Numbered from the stretch's first letter, positions 40,587 to 52,671 are shown. The stretch is DNA of 64,000 nt from Allobacillus halotolerans (GCF_018967645.1 NZ_JAHLZF010000007.1:14933-78932), one strand, 5' to 3'. The notes: generated by a model not told the origin, from the letters alone. Translations and numbers: made by a program.

Positions 40587-42881
40587 ATGAAAAGAAAAGG
40601 CAGAATTATTGCCTTCTTTCTAATTGTTCTACTTTTAGGAGGAATAATCGGAACGACAACCCAAGGAATTACAAAAGATATTCCACTTGGTCTCGACCTA
40701 CAAGGCGGGTTTGAAATTCTTTATGAAGTTGAACCGATTGATGACGATCAAGAAGTAAATAACCAAATGATGGAAGCTGTTGTACAAAGCCTGTATAAGC
40801 GGGTGGATATACTAGGTGTCAATGAACCAGTTATTGATATCGAAGGTGAAAATCGGATACGCGTTCAACTGGCTGGTGTGAGTGACCAAAATGAGGCAAG
40901 AGAAATACTTTCGACAACGGCTAGTTTGTCTTTTCGAAGTGTAGAAGATGAGTTTTATTTTGGTGGCTCAGAACTGGTTGAGGGTAGTGCACAGCAAAAC
41001 TTTAACGAATTTAACCAACCAATTGTCACATTAGAAACGAAAAGAAACTTTTCAAATAGTGAATACGAAAACTTTGAAGAGTTAACGCGTGAGGTTTCTC
41101 AATTACCGAGTAGACCAACCGCCGAGGTTCCTTATCCACAAAATTTAATTGTTATTTGGCTGGACTATCAAGAAGGGGACTCCTTTGCTGAAGAATACGG
41201 GAAAGAAGACCCGAAATTTATTTCAGCACCTAGTGTAAGTAAGCCAATTCCTGGAACAAATGTTCAAATTGATGGATCGTTTACCGTTGAAGAAGCCAAG
41301 AATTTAGCAGATATGCTCAATGCTGGTTCATTACCAGCGGAATTAACAGAAGTTTATTCTGTCGCTGTCGGGGCTCAATTTGGTGAGCAAGCTTTCGACA
41401 AAACCGTTTATGCGGGAATTCTAGGGATTATTCTAATATTTGTTTTTATGATCATTGTTTATCGTTTCCTAGGTGTCATCGCTGTTATCTCACTTAGTGC
41501 ATATATTTATTTGATTTTGCTCGTCTTTAATCTAATCAATGGTGTATTGACGCTACCAGGTATTGCGGCTCTCGTTTTAGGTGTTGGAATGGCTGTCGAT
41601 GCGAATATCATCACGTATGAACGTCTGAAGGAAGAATTGCGGGCAGGAAAAACCGTTGCTTCAGCAGCAAAAGCTGGTAATAAACGTTCGTTTACTACGA
41701 TTTTGGATGCGAATATTACAACAATTTTAGCAGCAATTGTTTTATTTATCTTTGGTACAAGCTCTGTCAAAGGCTTTGCTACGATGTTAATCATCAGTAT
41801 ATTACTAAGTTTCATCACTGCTGTTTATGGTACAAGGTTACTGATGAATCTGTGGATTAAAAGTAAAGCCTTGAACAATAAGCCAAAATGGTTAGGTGTC
41901 AATCCGAATGAAATTATGGATATCAGTAAAGGAGAGGAAGTTAAACCGACTTTCTTAGGTAAGACATTTGATTTTGTGAAACACCGTAAAATTTATTTTA
42001 GCACGTCAATTCTGTTGATTATTGTTGGAGCCATATTTTTAGCAACGATGCGATTGAACTTAGGAGTCGATTTTGAAAGTGGTTCCAGAGTTCAAGTCAT
42101 GGCTGAGAACCAATTGACAGTCGAAGAGGTGCGTACAGAGTTTGAAGAACTCGGACATGATCCAAAACAGCTAGTACTTGCTGGGGATAACGAAGAAATG
42201 GCGATGGTTCGCTTTGACAAAGTACTTTCGCAAGATGAGATTGCTGAAGTCAACAATCATTTTCAAGAACTATACGGAAACCAACCGAGTGTCAGCACCG
42301 TTTCACCTCAGGTGGGACAAGAGCTGGCTAAAAACGCAGTTTATGCCGTATTGATTGCTTCAATTGGTATTGTGATCTATGTCGCCATCCGATTTGAATT
42401 GATTTTTGCGATAACGGCGATTATCGCATTACTGCATGATGCATTCTTTATCTTGGCGTTATTCAGTATTTTCCAGTTTGAGTTTGATATTACGATTATT
42501 GCAGCGATCTTAACCATTGTCGGTTATTCGATCAATGATACGATTGTTACGTTTGATCGGATCAGGGAGAATCTGAGTCTTGAAAAACGAGTCAAGTCAT
42601 TCAAGCAGTTAGCTCACGTCGTTAACAAAAGCTTGATGCAGACGTTGACGCGTAGCTTTAACACAGTGATTACTGTTGTGTTTGCAGCGGTCATGCTGTT
42701 TGTCTTTGGTGCTCAAGCCATCACTTACTTCTCCTTTGCCTTAATCGTTGGTTTGATTGCAGGAACGTATTCATCCTTGTTCTTGGCGGCTCAGCTATGG
42801 TTAGTATGGAGAGGAAGAAATATTGAGTCCAATCCAATTGTTCAAAAGAAGAAAAAACCATCCGGTGGGCCTCAAGTTTAA
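40587..42881 (+). CDS. secDF: Fused protein-export membrane protein SecDF
   Basis: 764 residues, SecD and SecF joined in one chain as in other Bacilli. Uses the proton-motive force to help proteins leave the Sec channel. SecD half: GLDLQGGFEILYEV, large extracytoplasmic domain (about 60-265), six helices with LVLGVGMAVDANIITYERLK. SecF half from about 455: LNLGVDFESGSRVQV and VGYSINDTIVTFDRIREN. AAGGAAGGAG precedes ATG 40587. Terminator follows. Confidence 0.96.
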   Translation: MKRKGRIIAFFLIVLLLGGIIGTTTQGITKDIPLGLDLQGGFEILYEVEPIDDDQEVNNQMMEAVVQSLYKRVDILGVNEPVIDIEGENRIRVQLAGVSDQNEAREILSTTASLSFRSVEDEFYFGGSELVEGSAQQNFNEFNQPIVTLETKRNFSNSEYENFEELTREVSQLPSRPTAEVPYPQNLIVIWLDYQEGDSFAEEYGKEDPKFISAPSVSKPIPGTNVQIDGSFTVEEAKNLADMLNAGSLPAELTEVYSVAVGAQFGEQAFDKTVYAGILGIILIFVFMIIVYRFLGVIAVISLSAYIYLILLVFNLINGVLTLPGIAALVLGVGMAVDANIITYERLKEELRAGKTVASAAKAGNKRSFTTILDANITTILAAIVLFIFGTSSVKGFATMLIISILLSFITAVYGTRLLMNLWIKSKALNNKPKWLGVNPNEIMDISKGEEVKPTFLGKTFDFVKHRKIYFSTSILLIIVGAIFLATMRLNLGVDFESGSRVQVMAENQLTVEEVRTEFEELGHDPKQLVLAGDNEEMAMVRFDKVLSQDEIAEVNNHFQELYGNQPSVSTVSPQVGQELAKNAVYAVLIASIGIVIYVAIRFELIFAITAIIALLHDAFFILALFSIFQFEFDITIIAAILTIVGYSINDTIVTFDRIRENLSLEKRVKSFKQLAHVVNKSLMQTLTRSFNTVITVVFAAVMLFVFGAQAITYFSFALIVGLIAGTYSSLFLAAQLWLVWRGRNIESNPIVQKKKKPSGGPQV

Positions 42882-42900
42882 AACAAAAATAGCAAGTCTT

Positions 42901-42940
42901 AGACCCGAACGAGCTTCTATCATCCGTTCGGGTCTTTTTG
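42901..42940 (+). terminator. Terminator of secDF
   Basis: AGACCCGAACG pairs perfectly with CGTTCGGGTCT around a 13-base loop, followed by TTTTTG. Confidence 0.92.
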
Positions 42941-43078
42941 TAACTTTTTACGGAATAAAGTGAGCATCATATAGAAGTGGTTGGTGGTTAGTCGAGTAAT
43001 CATAAAACCAAAAGAATAACACACGTACTTACCGGGTAAATAAAGAACAATGCACAAAAGTGATGAGGAGGGACTTTG

Positions 43079-43444
43079 ATGAAGCAACAAACATGGATTA
43101 TATTAACTTTATTATTTGCCCTAATTATTGCGGTCTTTGCAGTGATTAATGTTGAACCGGTGCAGGTGGATTTCTTGTTTGTGCAGACGGATGCACCCTT
43201 AATACTTGTTATATTATTATCTGCCTTACTCGGTTGCTTAGCTGTTGCAAGCGTGACGTATGCTAAATTTTATCAATTAAAAAAAGAAATCAGACAGCTG
43301 AAAAAAGAAAATGAATCTTTCTTGGAACAAGAAGAAACATCAACAATTGAAGAAAATCATGGTACCAGTTACGAAGGTGACCAAGAAATAGATCAACAAC
43401 AAGGTGAAGATTCGGAAAATGAACAGAAGAATGAATGGAATTAA
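43079..43444 (+). CDS. LapA-domain membrane protein (YrvD-like)
   Basis: 121 residues. Two membrane helices (about 6-23 and 38-60) joined by the LapA motif VINVEPVQVDFLF, then a coiled coil (about 62-82) and a very acidic tail rich in E, Q and D. Resembles YrvD of B. subtilis, located between secDF and recJ. Function unknown. GAGGAGGGAC is six bases before ATG 43079; the TTG three bases earlier is an alternative. Confidence 0.82.
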   Translation: MKQQTWIILTLLFALIIAVFAVINVEPVQVDFLFVQTDAPLILVILLSALLGCLAVASVTYAKFYQLKKEIRQLKKENESFLEQEETSTIEENHGTSYEGDQEIDQQQGEDSENEQKNEWN

Positions 43445-43450
43445 TCTTTA

Positions 43451-43500
43451 TTGCTACCCCTAATGACCTCTAGTATAATAGATTCGTTAGGGGTGTTTTT
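43451..43500 (+). promoter_or_regulatory. recJ promoter embedded in the preceding terminator
   Basis: TTGCTA (43451) and a perfect TATAAT (43474) are 17 bases apart. The same segment is a terminator: ACCCCTAA (43456) pairs with TTAGGGGT (43487), then GTTTTT. The -10 box is in the loop and the predicted start (about 43486) falls at the second arm, so recJ transcripts should lack the full hairpin while upstream transcripts end here. Confidence 0.7.
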
Positions 43501-43503
43501 ATT

Positions 43504-45822
43504 ATGCTTGAGAGCAAAATGAATTGGTTGGTGAACGATCAGCTGATTGATGAACCAACACAGATTCATCCATCTCCGATTGTCAACCGCATGTTGGCGA
43601 AGAGAAAGATACATAGTAAAGAAGAGGCAGAAACTTTTCTTTATCCAACAAAAAAACAAATGCATGATCCATTTTTGTTTGAAGAGATGGATACTGCAGT
43701 GAAACGAATTCATAAAGCAATTCAAACAAACGAAAAAGTCATGATCTACGGAGACTATGATGCAGATGGTGTGACTTCTACTGCTATTCTAGTTTCAGTT
43801 TTAAGAAATATGGGAGCTGATGTAGACTACTACATCCCGAACCGCTTTACAGAAGGATATGGACCGAATGAACTAGCCTTCCAAGCAATCAAAGCGCATG
43901 GCGTCAGTTTGATTATTACGGTCGATAACGGTATTGCTGCTCCTGAAGAAGCGAAACTAGCAATTGAACTAGGGATGGATTTAATCATCACAGACCACCA
44001 CGAAGAGCAAGATGAGTTACCTGAATCTGTCGCAATGATCCATCCAAAATTATCGAACCAATACCCATTTAATGATTTGGCGGGAGCAGGTGTAGCCTTA
44101 AAATTGGCACACGCATTGACTGGAAAATTGGACGATGATTATCTAGCTCTGGCTTCAATTGGTACGGTAGCAGACTTGGTACCGATGATTGGCGAAAATC
44201 GGGTGATTGTGAGGGAAGGATTAAAAGCATTGACTCACACGAAGTTACCCGGATTGATGGCCTTGAAAAATATTGGTAAATTAACTGGTGCGATGACAAC
44301 TGAAAACATTGGATTTGTCATTGGTCCGCGGTTAAATGCTGTCGGTCGATTACAAGACGCAGGATTGGCTGTCGATCTGTTATTGGAGAAAGATGCCGTG
44401 TTGGCCGCTGAAATGGCGCTAGAGATCGATCAAATTAATAAGGAAAGACAGAAGCTTGTTCAGCAGATTTTTGAAGAAGCAGATGAAATGATTGAGACAA
44501 ATTATTCAGATGACCAGATTTTGGTCATTGCAAAAGAGGACTGGAATCCTGGAGTGCTAGGTATTGTTGCTTCTCGAATCATCAATAAATACCATCGTCC
44601 GACACTGATGTTAAGCATCGATAATACACAACAAGTAGCTAAAGGAAGCGCCAGAAGCATTCCTGCTTTTGATATTTTCAAACATGGCATGGAACTGAAG
44701 CATTTATTTGTTCATTTTGGAGGTCACCCGCAAGCGGCAGGCATGACCGTACGTACAGAAGACATTGATGAATTGAGACGAGAACTTAATCAGCAAGCTG
44801 AGAGTGAGTTAACACCCGCTGATTTCCACCCGACACTTCAAATAGAAGAAGTGATCGATTGGGAAGAAGTTGACATGGATTTTCCGGAATTAGTTGAAAT
44901 GCTAGCACCGTTTGGCATGAATAATAATCGGCCAGTGTTTCAAATCAATGATGTGGAAATTAAAGAGTTACGTAAAATCGGTGCGAAGAGTAATCATTTG
45001 AAGCTATCTGGGAACGCTGGTGGTAAGCGGATTGAAGCTGTAGGTTTTCAGATTGGAGATGTCGTTGATCGGTTAAGTACTGGAAGTAAGATTGATTTAG
45101 CTGGTGAAGTACAGATCAATGAGTGGAATGGTAATCGGAAATTACAGGTATTGTTAAAAGATGTACGATGCAAAGAATGGCAGCTCTTTGACTTCCGTGG
45201 AAAAAAGTTTAACTTACCCTCTTCGGTTTCACCGGATGAGCTGGCGGTTATCTATTTTCAACCTGAAAACAAACCAAAAGAAATGAATTTTTCAGCATTT
45301 CACGTTGAAAACACGACTGATCTGCACTACTTAGAAGAACATAAGCATCTACTGATTCATGATTTACCAAATACACTAGAAGAATTGGAAAACGTATTAG
45401 GGCGTCTTTCATTTCACACACTGTACGTATGCTATCAAATCGAACGGTCATCATACTTTGAACGATTTCCATCAAGAGAAGCATTCAAAGACCTATTTAT
45501 CACTATTAAAGAACATCAAATTATTGAATATCAACAACGTCAATTGCTGGCAGAAGCAAAAAAAGTCAGTGAAGACGAATTGGATTTTATGCTCCAAGTG
45601 TTTTTTGATCTAGATTTTGTTAATATAGTAGATGGTGACATTTATTATCTCGATCAAACAAAACCTAAACAATTAAGTGAATCAGTTACTTATCAACAAC
45701 GGTTAAACCGAATAAAAATGGAAAAAACGCTATATTACTCAAACTACAAAGAATTGAAAGAGTGGATTTCCATGAGACGCGGTCGCCAAGGGAAGGAAGG
45801 AGTAGTCTTACATGGATTATAA
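43504..45822 (+). CDS. recJ: Single-strand 5'-3' exonuclease RecJ
   Basis: 772 residues, DHH phosphoesterase. Trims 5' ends in recombination and mismatch repair. [17 protein letters not shown] (DHH motif I), [20 protein letters not shown] (DHH) and the DHHA1 motif [12 protein letters not shown] are present, then an OB domain and a C-terminal part (about 570-772) typical of Firmicute RecJ. AGGGGTG precedes ATG 43504. apt starts inside its last codons. Confidence 0.96.
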   Translation: MLESKMNWLVNDQLIDEPTQIHPSPIVNRMLAKRKIHSKEEAETFLYPTKKQMHDPFLFEEMDTAVKRIHKAIQTNEKVMIYGDYDADGVTSTAILVSVLRNMGADVDYYIPNRFTEGYGPNELAFQAIKAHGVSLIITVDNGIAAPEEAKLAIELGMDLIITDHHEEQDELPESVAMIHPKLSNQYPFNDLAGAGVALKLAHALTGKLDDDYLALASIGTVADLVPMIGENRVIVREGLKALTHTKLPGLMALKNIGKLTGAMTTENIGFVIGPRLNAVGRLQDAGLAVDLLLEKDAVLAAEMALEIDQINKERQKLVQQIFEEADEMIETNYSDDQILVIAKEDWNPGVLGIVASRIINKYHRPTLMLSIDNTQQVAKGSARSIPAFDIFKHGMELKHLFVHFGGHPQAAGMTVRTEDIDELRRELNQQAESELTPADFHPTLQIEEVIDWEEVDMDFPELVEMLAPFGMNNNRPVFQINDVEIKELRKIGAKSNHLKLSGNAGGKRIEAVGFQIGDVVDRLSTGSKIDLAGEVQINEWNGNRKLQVLLKDVRCKEWQLFDFRGKKFNLPSSVSPDELAVIYFQPENKPKEMNFSAFHVENTTDLHYLEEHKHLLIHDLPNTLEELENVLGRLSFHTLYVCYQIERSSYFERFPSREAFKDLFITIKEHQIIEYQQRQLLAEAKKVSEDELDFMLQVFFDLDFVNIVDGDIYYLDQTKPKQLSESVTYQQRLNRIKMEKTLYYSNYKELKEWISMRRGRQGKEGVVLHGL

Positions 45823-46327
45823 AAAACATATAACAATCGTTGAAGACTGGCCAAAAGAAGGAATTCAATTTAAAGATATCACCACATTGATGGATGATGG
45901 GAAAGCATTTAAATCAGCAGTGGACGAGATTGTCGAGTATGCCAAAAAAGTAGGAGCCGAACTTGTAGTAGGTCCTGAAGCTAGAGGATTCATTGTTGGA
46001 TGCCCAGTCTCTTACGCACTTGAAATTGGGTTTGCACCCGTGAGAAAAGAAGGAAAACTTCCAAGAGAGACTGTTAAGGTAGACTATGGATTGGAATATG
46101 GAAAAGACGTTTTGACAATTCATAAGGATGCCATTAAGCCAGGGCAAAAAGTCTTAGTAGTAGATGATTTATTGGCCACTGGAGGGACAGTCGAGGCGAC
46201 GATTCAATTAGTGGAAGAGTTAGGTGGAGAAGTTGTAGGGTGTGCCTTTTTGATTGAGTTAGCCTATTTAAATGGCCGTGACAAGTTGAAAGGCTATGAC
46301 ATTTTACCGTTAATGACATATGAATAA
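45812..46327 (+). CDS. apt: Adenine phosphoribosyltransferase
   Basis: 171 residues. Salvages adenine with PRPP to AMP. The PRPP loop [17 protein letters not shown] and [19 protein letters not shown] are diagnostic. Overlaps the recJ end by 11 bases, and GAAGGAAGGAG inside recJ serves as the ribosome binding site. recJ-apt-relA is the B. subtilis order. Confidence 0.97.
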   Translation: MDYKKHITIVEDWPKEGIQFKDITTLMDDGKAFKSAVDEIVEYAKKVGAELVVGPEARGFIVGCPVSYALEIGFAPVRKEGKLPRETVKVDYGLEYGKDVLTIHKDAIKPGQKVLVVDDLLATGGTVEATIQLVEELGGEVVGCAFLIELAYLNGRDKLKGYDILPLMTYE

Positions 46328-46334
46328 GCTGATC

Positions 46335-46371
46335 GGCTGACTCTTCGAAAGGGTCAGCCAACTCTTTTTTA
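46335..46371 (+). terminator. Terminator of recJ-apt
   Basis: GGCTGAC pairs with GTCAGCC around a short loop containing TTCG, and AACTCTTTTTT follows. It lies eight bases after the apt stop. Confidence 0.85.
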
Positions 46372-46532
46372 ATTATATCCACTCAATTGAGTGAACGAAC
46401 AGAGCAATTAATAATTGCGAAAAATCTACAACGGGGCGTGTGAAACGCACAAAAAGAAGTGTTTCTCTTTACATATGCCATTTATTTATGAATAATGGAA
46501 AAAAAGAAAAGGAAGCAGCTAGGTGGTTGTAT

Positions 46533-48728
46533 ATGTCTAAACACAGTATACGAACAATCGATCAAGTGATAGAAAGAGCCAGTCATTATATGAATGAAGA
46601 ACACGTGGCTTTTCTTCAGCGTGCCTATGAATATGCAGCCAAAGCCCATGAAGGTCAAATTAGAAAGTCCGGTCAAGAATATATTTTACATCCAATTCAA
46701 GTGGCAGATATTTTAATTGATCTAAAGATGGATCCGGCAACAATAGCAGGCGGATTTCTTCATGATGTAATCGAAGATACCGAAATCACTTATAATGATT
46801 TAAAAGAAGCTTTCAGTGAAGAAGTGGCTCAATTGGTTGATGGAGTTACGAAACTAGGGAAAATCAAATATAAATCTAAGCAAGAACAACAAGCAGAAAA
46901 TCACCGGAAAATGTTTATCGCGATGGCGAAAGATATTCGCGTGATTTTAATTAAGCTTGCCGACCGACTACATAATATGCGCACATTATCATTTTTACCG
47001 GAGGAAAAACAGCGGAGAATCGCAAATGAAACCTTAGAAATCTTCGCGCCATTGGCTCACCGACTCGGAATTTCAACCATAAAATGGGAACTTGAGGATA
47101 CGGCGCTTCGCTACATGAATCCGCAACAATATTACCGAATTGTTCAACTGATGAAGCAAAAAAGAAGTGAACGTGAACAATACATTGATACGGTTATTGG
47201 AGAAATTAATGAGCAATTAGGCGAAATTAACATAGAGGCAGAAATATCCGGTAGACCAAAACACTTGTATAGCATTTACCGGAAAATGGCCATTCAAAAG
47301 AAAGATTTTAACGAAATCTATGATTTGCTGGCTGTGCGAATTATCGTGAGAAATATTAAAGAATGCTATGCCGTATTAGGGGTTATTCACACGCTTTGGA
47401 AACCAATGCCTGGACGATTTAAAGATTATATTGCCATGCCGAAACCAAATCTTTATCAATCACTTCATACAACGGTAATCGGTCCGGAAGGTGATCCGTT
47501 AGAAGTCCAAATCAGAACTTCTGAAATGCACGAGATTGCTGAATATGGAATTGCGGCACATTGGGCTTACAAAGAAGGAAAAGCAGAGAACGATGCCCCA
47601 AAAGATATGTCAAAACAACTAGCATGGTTCCGAGAAATCCTGGAATGGCAAAATGAAACGAGAGATGCAGAGGAATTCATGGAATCACTCAAGTTCGATT
47701 TCTTCTCAGACATGGTCTATATTTTTACACCAAAAGGAGATGTCATCGAATTGCCGAGTGGCTCCGTACCGTTGGATTTTGCTTATCGAATCCATACTGA
47801 GGTTGGGAACAAAACGGTTGGTGCCAAAGTAAATGGGAAAATCGTACCGCTTGATTATCAATTGAAAACGGGCGACATTATTGAGATCATGACTTCCAAG
47901 CATTCGTATGGGCCTTCTGAAGATTGGTTGAAAATAACGAAGACAACTCAAGCTAAAAATAAAATTAAACAATTTTTCAAAAGACAACGGAAAGAAGAAA
48001 ATGTTCAACGTGGACGTGAGTTGGTAGAAAAAGAGATTAAGAATATGGATCTCCAACCAAAAGAAGTATTGACGGAAGAAAATATTCAGTTGGCATTAGA
48101 TCGGTTTCATTTTCAACATGAGAATGACTTGTATGCAGCAGTGGGTTACCAAGGTGTAACGGCTCTTCAAGTTACCAATCGAATAACTGAAAAAATTCGT
48201 CAAAAAGAAAAAGAAGTCAATTTGGAACAGACGCTTGAAAATCTTCAAAATGAAGTCTCTCCACAAAAACGGAAAGCCTCTACATCTGGTGTCATTGTGC
48301 GCGGACTCGATAATTTGCTTATCCGTCTATCGAAATGTTGCAACCCTGTTCCAGGGGATGAAATTGTCGGCTATATTACAAAAGGAAGAGGAGTCTCCGT
48401 GCACCGTGCCGATTGTCCAAACATTTCCAATGAAGATGAAACACGTTTGATCGATGTGGAATGGGAACGAAACAGCCAGCGTCAACAAAGTTATCATGTA
48501 GACTTGGAAATTACCGGTTATGATCGTAGTGGCTTCTTAAATGAAATTTTACAAGCTGTCAATGAGACGAATACTTCCATTACGCATGTGAATGGAAAAT
48601 CAGACAAGAATAAGATTGCAACGATTAACTTAACCATTTTAATTCACAATTTAGAGCATTTACGACGAATCGTCGAACGTATTAAAAAGATCCGAGATGT
48701 TTTTGCCGTTCAGCGACTGATTCACTAA
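46533..48728 (+). CDS. relA: Bifunctional (p)ppGpp synthetase/hydrolase, Rel
   Basis: 731 residues, close to the 734 of B. subtilis. Makes and degrades the stringent alarmone. HD hydrolase domain (about 25-180: [22 protein letters not shown]), synthetase domain (about 220-350: [20 protein letters not shown]), TGS domain (about 390-450), zinc-finger region ([13 protein letters not shown]) and ACT domain (about 655-731). The conserved RFKDY means synthesis is intact. ATG 46533 follows TAGGTGG and aligns with known starts; the frame to 46440 adds residues not found in the family. Confidence 0.96.
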   Translation: MSKHSIRTIDQVIERASHYMNEEHVAFLQRAYEYAAKAHEGQIRKSGQEYILHPIQVADILIDLKMDPATIAGGFLHDVIEDTEITYNDLKEAFSEEVAQLVDGVTKLGKIKYKSKQEQQAENHRKMFIAMAKDIRVILIKLADRLHNMRTLSFLPEEKQRRIANETLEIFAPLAHRLGISTIKWELEDTALRYMNPQQYYRIVQLMKQKRSEREQYIDTVIGEINEQLGEINIEAEISGRPKHLYSIYRKMAIQKKDFNEIYDLLAVRIIVRNIKECYAVLGVIHTLWKPMPGRFKDYIAMPKPNLYQSLHTTVIGPEGDPLEVQIRTSEMHEIAEYGIAAHWAYKEGKAENDAPKDMSKQLAWFREILEWQNETRDAEEFMESLKFDFFSDMVYIFTPKGDVIELPSGSVPLDFAYRIHTEVGNKTVGAKVNGKIVPLDYQLKTGDIIEIMTSKHSYGPSEDWLKITKTTQAKNKIKQFFKRQRKEENVQRGRELVEKEIKNMDLQPKEVLTEENIQLALDRFHFQHENDLYAAVGYQGVTALQVTNRITEKIRQKEKEVNLEQTLENLQNEVSPQKRKASTSGVIVRGLDNLLIRLSKCCNPVPGDEIVGYITKGRGVSVHRADCPNISNEDETRLIDVEWERNSQRQQSYHVDLEITGYDRSGFLNEILQAVNETNTSITHVNGKSDKNKIATINLTILIHNLEHLRRIVERIKKIRDVFAVQRLIH

Positions 48729-48758
48729 TGGATTTTGATGGATAAAGGGGTAAAAGTA

Positions 48759-49202
48759 ATGCGAGCTATAATTCAACGTGTGACGAGTGGTGCTGTCGAT
48801 GTCAACGGAGAACGGACAGGCGAGATCCAAGATGGACTAGTCGTTCTACTTGGAGTATCGACAAAAGACACCGAAACAGATGTGAACTATTTAGCAGAGA
48901 AAATCATTAACCTGCGAGTATTTGAAGATGATCAGGAGAAAATGAACCTTTCACTTAAAGATGTCCATGGTAAAATTTTATCCATCTCTCAATTTACATT
49001 ATATGGAGATACAAGGAAAGGCAGACGGCCTAACTTTATGCAAGCGGCTAAGCCAGACCAAGCACTTGAATTATACCAGCAATTTAATGATCGGATTAGA
49101 CAGTTAGGTATAGAAGTAGAAGAAGGGAAATTTGGTGAACACATGGAAGTGTCACTGATCAATGATGGCCCTGTCACCTTAATATTGGATACAGATGATT
49201 AG
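48759..49202 (+). CDS. dtd: D-aminoacyl-tRNA deacylase
   Basis: 147 residues. Removes D-amino acids (and glycine on tRNA(Ala)) from mischarged t[40 protein letters not shown] and the Gly-Pro motif in [12 protein letters not shown] are characteristic. AAAGGGG precedes ATG 48759; upstream in-frame starts overlap it. Follows relA as in B. subtilis. Confidence 0.95.
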   Translation: MRAIIQRVTSGAVDVNGERTGEIQDGLVVLLGVSTKDTETDVNYLAEKIINLRVFEDDQEKMNLSLKDVHGKILSISQFTLYGDTRKGRRPNFMQAAKPDQALELYQQFNDRIRQLGIEVEEGKFGEHMEVSLINDGPVTLILDTDD

Positions 49203-49204
49203 TC

Positions 49205-49233
49205 TTGACAAGCTATTGAAATATAGCTATGAT
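49205..49233 (+). promoter_or_regulatory. Promoter of the hisS-aspS T-box leader
   Basis: Consensus TTGACA at 49205 and TATGAT at 49228 with a 17-base spacer, beginning three bases after the dtd stop. Confidence 0.85.
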
Positions 49234-49239
49234 AATTGA

Positions 49240-49512
49240 AATTAATTGAATAGTGATCAATACCAATGAGGGAAAAAGTAGCAAAGAAACACATATGACA
49301 GAGAGGGTTTGCCATGGCTGGAAGCAAACTCATATGTCCTTTGTGAAAGACATTCCGGAGGTGCCTTGCCGAATGTAAAAGTAGGTATAGGCCGCGAGAA
49401 GCGTTAATGAAATGAAGTGAAAGCAACTCTCTTAGGTTGCTTTAATCAGGGTGGCAACACGGGGTAAACTCGTCCCTATCAATTGGAATGCGGATTGATA
49501 GGGATTTTTTTA
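49240..49512 (+). ncRNA. T-box riboswitch, hisS-aspS leader
   Basis: The T-box proper reads AGGGTGGCAACACGGGG at about 49448, followed by a strong terminator TCCCTATCAAT...ATTGATAGGGA and a T run. In Stem I, ACATATGA pairs with TCATATGT and GTTTGC with GCAAAC. The candidate specifier is in GAAAGACATTCC (49345-49356): GAC (Asp) at 49349 is followed by A, while CAT (His) at 49351 is followed by T. T-box specifiers are usually followed by a purine, favouring GAC. Charged tRNA should close, uncharged open, the operon. Confidence 0.9.
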
Positions 49513-49551
49513 TTTTCAAAAGAATTACATAAAACGAAGGAGGAACTGACG

Positions 49552-50814
49552 TTGATTCATATACCTAGAGGTACGGAAGATCTATTGCCAGAAGCAACAG
49601 AGAAATGGCAAGTCATTGAAAATACGTTAAGAAAATTATCGGAAAAATATCATTATAGAGAGATACGTACGCCTATGTTTGAGCGAACAGAATTATTTCA
49701 GCGAGGTGTCGGTGATACAACAGACATCGTTCAAAAAGAGATGTACACATTTGAAGACAGAGGTGGGAGAAGCTTAACATTACGCCCTGAAGGCACAGCT
49801 TCTGTAGCAAGATCATATGTACAACATAAAATGCACGGACTACCAGAGCAGCCTACTAAATTGTATTATATCGGGCCGATGTTCAGGTATGAACGACCAC
49901 AACAAGGACGCACGCGGCAATTTACTCAGTTTGGCATTGAAGCGATTGGTAGTGACAATCCGGCAATTGACGCGGAAGTATTAGCATTTGCGATGGAGTG
50001 CTATGAAGCATTTGGATTAAAGTCGCTTAAGTTAGTCATCAATAGTCTAGGCGACCGAGAAAGCCGTCAAAGCCACCGGGAAGCATTGATCAACCATTTT
50101 CAGCCACATCAAGAAGAGCTATGCCAAGATTGTCAAGTTAGACTGGAAAAGAATCCACTCCGTTTACTGGACTGTAAGGTCGATCAAGATCATCCAGCGA
50201 TGAAAACAGCACCGTCTATATTGGATTACCTCAATGAGTATTCAAGCAACTACTTTGAATCTGTCAAAAAACATTTGGATGCGATGGGGATTTCCTATAC
50301 TGTAGATGAAAATCTTGTTCGGGGATTGGACTATTATACACAAACTGCTTTTGAAATCATGAGTGAAGCAGAAGGGTTTGGTTCCATTACTACACTGTCC
50401 GGTGGTGGCCGATACAACGGATTAATTGAAGATCTTGGTGGCCCTGAAACATCAGGAATCGGTTTTGCTTTGAGTATTGAACGATTGTTGATGGCACTTG
50501 ATGCCGAAAAGCTATCGCTTGAAACGAACGCAGGAATTGATTGTTATATCGTTTCGATTGGCGATGAAGTGACATTCAAAGCAACCGAACTCATTCATCA
50601 ACTACGCCAACAAGGAATTCGAGCTGACCGGGATTATTTGAATAAAAAAATGAAGGCTCAGTTTAAGGCAGCTGAACGGGCGAAAGCTAAATTTGTCGTC
50701 ATCCTTGGAGAAGAGGAAATGAATGAAGGTAAAGCAAAAGTAAAAGAATTAGCAACCGGGGAACAAACGACCGTTCCACTCAACGAGATTGCAACTTATA
50801 TTGGAGGGAAATAA
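49552..50814 (+). CDS. hisS: Histidyl-tRNA synthetase
   Basis: 420 residues, class [21 protein letters not shown], motif 2 [19 protein letters not shown], the histidine-A loop [15 protein letters not shown] and [14 protein letters not shown] are diagnostic, and the C-terminal anticodon domain follows. The start is TTG 49552, with AAGGAGG eight bases upstream. The frame reaching back to 49483 passes through the T-box terminator. aspS begins two bases after the stop. Confidence 0.96.
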   Translation: MIHIPRGTEDLLPEATEKWQVIENTLRKLSEKYHYREIRTPMFERTELFQRGVGDTTDIVQKEMYTFEDRGGRSLTLRPEGTASVARSYVQHKMHGLPEQPTKLYYIGPMFRYERPQQGRTRQFTQFGIEAIGSDNPAIDAEVLAFAMECYEAFGLKSLKLVINSLGDRESRQSHREALINHFQPHQEELCQDCQVRLEKNPLRLLDCKVDQDHPAMKTAPSILDYLNEYSSNYFESVKKHLDAMGISYTVDENLVRGLDYYTQTAFEIMSEAEGFGSITTLSGGGRYNGLIEDLGGPETSGIGFALSIERLLMALDAEKLSLETNAGIDCYIVSIGDEVTFKATELIHQLRQQGIRADRDYLNKKMKAQFKAAERAKAKFVVILGEEEMNEGKAKVKELATGEQTTVPLNEIATYIGGK

Positions 50815-50815
50815 G

Positions 50816-52588
50816 ATGCTCGAACGTTCATACTGCGGGATGCTTACTCTTGATCAAGAGGAGCAGACTGTATTATTAAAAGGATGGGTACAACGACGCC
50901 GGGACCTTGGCGGACTGATCTTTATTGATTTACGCGATCGCTCAGGGGTTGTGCAAGTTGTATTCAGTCCAGAATCGAAAGAAGCATTGGAGCAAGCAGA
51001 AAGGATTCGAAGTGAATATGTCATCGAGGTTACTGGTGTTGTGAAACAAAGAGATGAAGGTACCATCAATCCATCGATGAAAACAGGTGAACTTGAAATC
51101 GTAGCCAACAAGCTGACGATTATCAGTAAATCGAAGGCATTGCCGATCCAGATTGAGGATAAAATAGATGTTTCAGAAGAAATTCGTTTGAAATATCGTT
51201 ATTTAGATTTACGACGGAATACGATGCAAGAAACATTTATTTTACGGCATGAAATTGCCCAAGCCATTCGCCAGTATTTGAATCGACAAAACTTTTTGGA
51301 AATGGAAACGCCAGTGTTGACGAAAAGCACACCTGAAGGAGCGCGGGATTATTTAGTCCCTAGTCGTGTTCATGAAGGAGAGTTCTATGCGTTACCACAG
51401 TCGCCGCAACTCTTTAAGCAGTTGCTGATGGTCTCAGGATTCGAAAAATATTATCAGATTACTCGTTGTTTCCGTGATGAAGATTTACGTGCCGATCGCC
51501 AGCCTGAGTTTACACAAATTGATATTGAAACGTCTTTCATGAACCAAGAAGAAATCATGAACATGACGGAAGAGATGCTTCGATTTGTCGTAAAAGAGGT
51601 TAAAGGAAAAGACATAGCCGATCCATTTCCTCGAATGACCTATCAAGAAGCAATGGAGCGATATGGGTCAGACAAACCGGATACACGCTTCGGTATGGAG
51701 CTAAAACAAATCAATGAGTTCGCTGCAACCTCAAACTTTAATGTGTTTAAACAAACCGTGGAAAACGGCGGTCAAGTGAGTGCATTAAATGTTGAAAATC
51801 AGGCTGACCAATTTTCACGAAAAGACATCGATCAATTAACGGATTTTGTGAAAATCTATGGAGCAAAAGGGTTAGCATGGATTAAAATTGACGAGAATGG
51901 TGCATTGACAGGTCCGATCGCCAAATTTTTCGATGAAGATGATGCTAAATCATTACGTGATCAGCTAGATGCAAAAGCAAATGACTTGCTTCTATTCGTC
52001 GCTGATCAAAAACAAATTGTTTACGACAGCTTAGGTGCACTTCGATTAAAATTAGGAAAAGAGCTTGGCTTAATCAATGAAGAGCAACTAAACTTCTTAT
52101 GGGTTACTGACTGGCCATTGTTTGAATATGATTCCGAAGATGGACGATATCACGCAGCTCACCATCCATTTACAATGCCAAAGCCTGAGCATATCGATCA
52201 ATTGACAGATTCACCAGAAAATGTTCAAGCACAAGCTTATGATGTTGTGTTAAATGGCTTTGAACTCGGTGGTGGATCATTGCGTATCTACGAAAAAGAC
52301 TTGCAATATAAAATGTTTGAAGCCCTCGGTTTCACAAAAGAATCCGCAGAAGAACAATTTGGATTCTTGTTGGAAGCATTAGAATTTGGAGCACCTCCAC
52401 ACGGTGGAATTGCCCTTGGCTTTGATCGCTTGGTGATGCTTTTGGCCGGCAAAACGAATCTTCGCGACACAATTTTATTTCCGAAGACAGCATCAGCATC
52501 AGATCCATTGACCGAGGCGCCGTCTAAGGTGTCGGATGAGCAACTAGCTGAATTACACTTAGAATTGAAAGATAATGAAAACCAGTAA
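50816..52588 (+). CDS. aspS: Aspartyl-tRNA synthetase
   Basis: 590 residues, bacterial-type class II. OB anticodon domain (about 1-110: [20 protein letters not shown]), catalytic domain with [20 protein letters not shown] and [20 protein letters not shown], an inserted GAD domain (about 285-410) and motif 3 [19 protein letters not shown] within hisS precedes ATG 50816. Expressed with hisS under the T-box leader. Confidence 0.97.
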   Translation: MLERSYCGMLTLDQEEQTVLLKGWVQRRRDLGGLIFIDLRDRSGVVQVVFSPESKEALEQAERIRSEYVIEVTGVVKQRDEGTINPSMKTGELEIVANKLTIISKSKALPIQIEDKIDVSEEIRLKYRYLDLRRNTMQETFILRHEIAQAIRQYLNRQNFLEMETPVLTKSTPEGARDYLVPSRVHEGEFYALPQSPQLFKQLLMVSGFEKYYQITRCFRDEDLRADRQPEFTQIDIETSFMNQEEIMNMTEEMLRFVVKEVKGKDIADPFPRMTYQEAMERYGSDKPDTRFGMELKQINEFAATSNFNVFKQTVENGGQVSALNVENQADQFSRKDIDQLTDFVKIYGAKGLAWIKIDENGALTGPIAKFFDEDDAKSLRDQLDAKANDLLLFVADQKQIVYDSLGALRLKLGKELGLINEEQLNFLWVTDWPLFEYDSEDGRYHAAHHPFTMPKPEHIDQLTDSPENVQAQAYDVVLNGFELGGGSLRIYEKDLQYKMFEALGFTKESAEEQFGFLLEALEFGAPPHGGIALGFDRLVMLLAGKTNLRDTILFPKTASASDPLTEAPSKVSDEQLAELHLELKDNENQ

Positions 52589-52642
52589 GCTGAATATTCT
52601 AAAAAAAGATTAAGAAAACCAAAAATTGGGCGCTTGTATCTC

Positions 52643-52671
52643 TTGATATTGGATAATGTATGTGATATTAT
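52643..52671 (+). promoter_or_regulatory. Promoter of 6S RNA
   Basis: TTGATA (52643) and TATTAT (52666) with exactly 17 bases between, about 10 bases before the RNA begins. Confidence 0.75.
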
